A DNA stretch of 5,586 nt, from NCBI GenBank assembly GCA_003650585.1, contig QMQS01000066.1, forward strand, positions 1-5,586. The letters run 5' to 3'. Both the position numbers and the translations under genes were made by a program. A model generated the notes under the pieces. It saw nothing but the letters and a program-made list of their open reading frames with translations, made no database searches and was not told where the DNA came from. This stretch comes from Candidatus Woesearchaeota archaeon (GTDB taxonomy: Archaea; Nanobdellota; Nanobdellia; Woesearchaeales; B29-G15). This document shows positions 3,450 to 5,586 of this stretch, one piece after another; the stretch's first letter is position 1; each line of letters starts with the position of its first letter.

Positions 3450-5586
3450 ATGGCAGAAGAAATAAAGCTCAAAGTAATAGAGGCAATCCAAGATGATGTT
3501 AATAAGGGGATTGTGCGTATAGACTCCTCATTCATGAGAAAGATAGGTGTGCTTCCTGGTGACATTGTTTCTATTAAAGGTGGAAGAGAAACAGTCAGCA
3601 TAGTTGATAGGGCTTACCCTGGTGACATTGGGCTAAATGTCATAAGGATGGATGGTATTACAAGGCGCAATGCCAAGGCAAGCATTGGCGAGACAGTTAT
3701 TGTTAAGAAAGCAGAGGTTGAGGTTGCAAAGCGGGTGGTGATTGCCCCAGCAAGAAAGGGGATACACATTAAGGCATCCCCTGAGCTATTCAAACAAGGG
3801 CTGCTCGGTAGGGCTGTTATGAAGGGCGACATAGTGAGCTTGGGTGGCTCTGGCAGAAGGCGCTTGGCAATGAGCAGATTGCCACAATTTGAAGATATTT
3901 TCAATATTCTTGATGAAAGCTTAATGGGGTTTGGTTTTGGGGATTTGAAGTTCATTGTTGTTGATGTGGTACCCAAGAAGACTGCAGTGGTGATTACAGA
4001 TAGCACTGAGGTTGAGCTAAACCCAGAAGCGGTTGCGGTTGTTGAGGAAGAGGTTCTGGAGGTTAGTTATGAAGACAGAGGTGTCTTGAACGAGGAAATC
4101 AAGAAGATAAGAGAGTTGGTGGAGCTGCCGCTCAAACACCCAGAGTTATTTGAGCGTTTGGGCATTGAGCCGCCAAAGGGCGTACTGCTGTATGGGCCTC
4201 CTGGCACAGGTAAGACACTTCTGGCTAAGGCAGTGGCGAATGAGACCAACTCTAACTTTATTTTCATAAACGGGCCAGAGATTATGAGTAAGTACTATGG
4301 TCAGTCAGAGGAGAACCTTAGAAAGGTTTTCAGTGACGCTGAGAAGAACGCCCCAAGCATAATCTTTATTGACGAAATTGATGCAATTGCGCCCAAGAGA
4401 GAGGAATCCAAGGGCGAGGTAGAGAGGCGTGTGGTTGCCCAGCTCCTCGCTTTGATGGATGGCTTGAAAAGCAGGGGCAAAGTGGTTGTGATTGCAGCCA
4501 CTAACATGCCCAATGAGCTTGACCCTGCCCTGAGGAGACCAGGTAGGTTTGATAGAGAGATTGAGATAGGTGTACCAAAGAAAGAGGGGAGGTTAGAGAT
4601 ACTCAAGATACACACCAGAAACATGCCACTCTCCAAAGAGGTAAACCTCAATAGGTTGGCAGAGATTACCCATGGCTTTGTGGGGGCAGACCTTGCCTCA
4701 CTTGCCAAGGAGACAGCAATGATAGTGCTCAGGCGTATACTCCCCGAACTCAAGCTAGAGGAAAATGAGCCAATACCCAAAGAGCTCCTTGAGAAGTTGC
4801 AGATTAAACAAACGGATTTCTATGAGGCGCTAAAGGTTGTGAGACCCTCTGCACTGAGAGAGGTACTCATCGAGAGACCAACCATAGGATGGAAGGATGT
4901 AGGCGGACTAGAAGAGGTTAAGCAAGAGCTCAAAGAGGCGGTTGAATGGCCTTTAAAGTTCCCCAAGGCATTCACAAGATTGGGCATTAAGCCGCCTAGG
5001 GGCATACTGCTGTATGGTGCACCTGGCACAGGCAAAACAATGTTAGCCAAAGCAGTTGCAAAGGAATCCGAAGCGAATTTTATTCTTGTGAAGGGTCCAG
5101 AATTAATCTCAAAATGGGTTGGAGAGTCAGAGCGGGGGATTAGAAAGGTGTTTGAGAAGGCAAGGACTGCTGCACCGTGCATTATCTTCTTTGATGAGCT
5201 AGACTCGCTAGCACCAAGGAGGGGAGCAAGCACAAGCGATTCGGGTGTGACAGAAAGGGTTGTCAATCAACTCCTAACCGAGATGGATGGGCTCATTGAG
5301 TTGCATGATGTGATAATAATTGCAGCCACAAATAGACCAGACAGGTTGGACACAGCGATACTAAGACCAGGGAGGTTTGACAGGATTATCCTCTGTCCTG
5401 TACCTGACGAAAAATCAAGGTTAGAGATTCTAAAGATTCACACAAAGGACATGCCACTTAAGGGTGTGAACCTAAAGGAACTCGCAAAGAAGACTGAGGG
5501 ATTCGTGGGTGCTGACATTGAAGCACTGTGTAGGGAGGCAGGGATGCTCGCACTGAGAGAGGATATTAAAGTGAAGTATGTAACAA
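3450..5586 (+). CDS. cdc48: Cdc48/VAT-type double AAA+ ATPase; 3' end outside window
   Basis: This hexameric ATP-driven unfoldase threads proteins through a central pore, in archaea often feeding the proteasome. The window holds 712 codons, and probably a few dozen are missing at the end. The N-domain (about 1-195) has the double-psi barrel with AYPGDIGLNVIRMDGITRRNA and then GLLGRAVMKGDIV. D1 (about 205-440) has Walker A GPPGTGKT (249-256), Walker B Asp308-Glu309, pore residues Tyr282-Tyr283-Gly284, and arginine fingers Arg363 and Arg366. D2 (from about 475) has Walker A GAPGTGKT (523-530, Ala for the usual first Pro), Walker B Asp582-Glu583, pore Trp556-Val557-Gly558, and fingers Arg639 and Arg642. 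Both modules therefore look able to hydrolyse ATP and grip substrate. One oddity is at the start of D1, where residues 209-213 read DRGVL instead of the usual DIGGL. The gene is divergent from acpS. The sequence style is archaeal, and this is the strongest lineage marker in the window. Confidence 0.96.
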   Translation, partial: MAEEIKLKVIEAIQDDVNKGIVRIDSSFMRKIGVLPGDIVSIKGGRETVSIVDRAYPGDIGLNVIRMDGITRRNAKASIGETVIVKKAEVEVAKRVVIAPARKGIHIKASPELFKQGLLGRAVMKGDIVSLGGSGRRRLAMSRLPQFEDIFNILDESLMGFGFGDLKFIVVDVVPKKTAVVITDSTEVELNPEAVAVVEEEVLEVSYEDRGVLNEEIKKIRELVELPLKHPELFERLGIEPPKGVLLYGPPGTGKTLLAKAVANETNSNFIFINGPEIMSKYYGQSEENLRKVFSDAEKNAPSIIFIDEIDAIAPKREESKGEVERRVVAQLLALMDGLKSRGKVVVIAATNMPNELDPALRRPGRFDREIEIGVPKKEGRLEILKIHTRNMPLSKEVNLNRLAEITHGFVGADLASLAKETAMIVLRRILPELKLEENEPIPKELLEKLQIKQTDFYEALKVVRPSALREVLIERPTIGWKDVGGLEEVKQELKEAVEWPLKFPKAFTRLGIKPPRGILLYGAPGTGKTMLAKAVAKESEANFILVKGPELISKWVGESERGIRKVFEKARTAAPCIIFFDELDSLAPRRGASTSDSGVTERVVNQLLTEMDGLIELHDVIIIAATNRPDRLDTAILRPGRFDRIILCPVPDEKSRLEILKIHTKDMPLKGVNLKELAKKTEGFVGADIEALCREAGMLALREDIKVKYVT

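Noticed and set aside
4171..5060. Direct DNA repeat: similar segments near 4171-4230 and 4990-5050
   Set aside because: These are the homologous Walker A regions of D1 and D2, an ancient domain duplication within the protein and not a separate repeat element.
3389..5266. Five long minus-strand open frames opposite cdc48
   Set aside because: The plus strand encodes an uninterrupted Cdc48 with all AAA+ motifs; the Ser/Leu-rich antisense products are typical shadows of that codon usage.

Overview
The window is a compact stretch of about 5.6 kb, roughly 40-45% GC, most likely from an archaeon. The best evidence is the Cdc48/VAT-type AAA+ ATPase at the right end. Its N-domain and D1 read like archaeal homologues, and from memory most like those of Woesearchaeota/Pacearchaeota-type DPANN archaea. 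Several genes also have an AT-rich TATA-like box centred about 27 bp before the start codon, with no Shine-Dalgarno sequence, as in archaeal leaderless transcripts. Two genes look bacterial in type: a short alanyl-tRNA synthetase and a holo-ACP synthase. A mixed gene content of this kind is common in small-genome archaea, but the lineage is an inference. No rRNA, tRNA, CRISPR array or insertion sequence was seen.

Layout, left to right. (1) 1-1068, plus strand: 3' part of alaS, ending just after the tRNA-recognition domain, so the editing and C-Ala domains are absent. (2) 1071-1772, minus strand: a membrane transporter of the VUT/YhhQ queuosine-precursor family, convergent with alaS and 2 bp from it. 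(3) 1850-2215, minus strand: a protein of about 121 aa that I do not recognise. (4) 2293-2961, plus strand: a PD-(D/E)XK (RecB/Cas4-like) nuclease with a CxxC pair at each end. (5) 2945-3340, minus strand: acpS, convergent with the nuclease gene and overlapping it by 17 bp. (6) 3450 to the window end, plus strand: cdc48, cut before its stop.

The only non-coding gaps are about 2, 77, 77 and 109 bp, and the three longer ones hold candidate promoters. The 109-bp acpS/cdc48 gap is the richest. It has two nested or adjacent inverted repeats, one centred on the acpS TATA box and the other including the cdc48 TATA box.

No single pathway ties the genes together. AlaRS and the transporter both bear on tRNA (charging, and import of a 7-deazaguanine precursor for base modification), but they are convergent and not an operon. 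Cdc48 is a general unfoldase, AcpS activates a carrier protein not encoded here, and the nuclease and unknown gene have no informative partners. I see no clear new multi-gene system. The points most worth following are the editing-less AlaRS, the acpS/cdc48 control region, altered residues at the start of Cdc48 D1, the double-CxxC nuclease and the orphan 121-aa protein.
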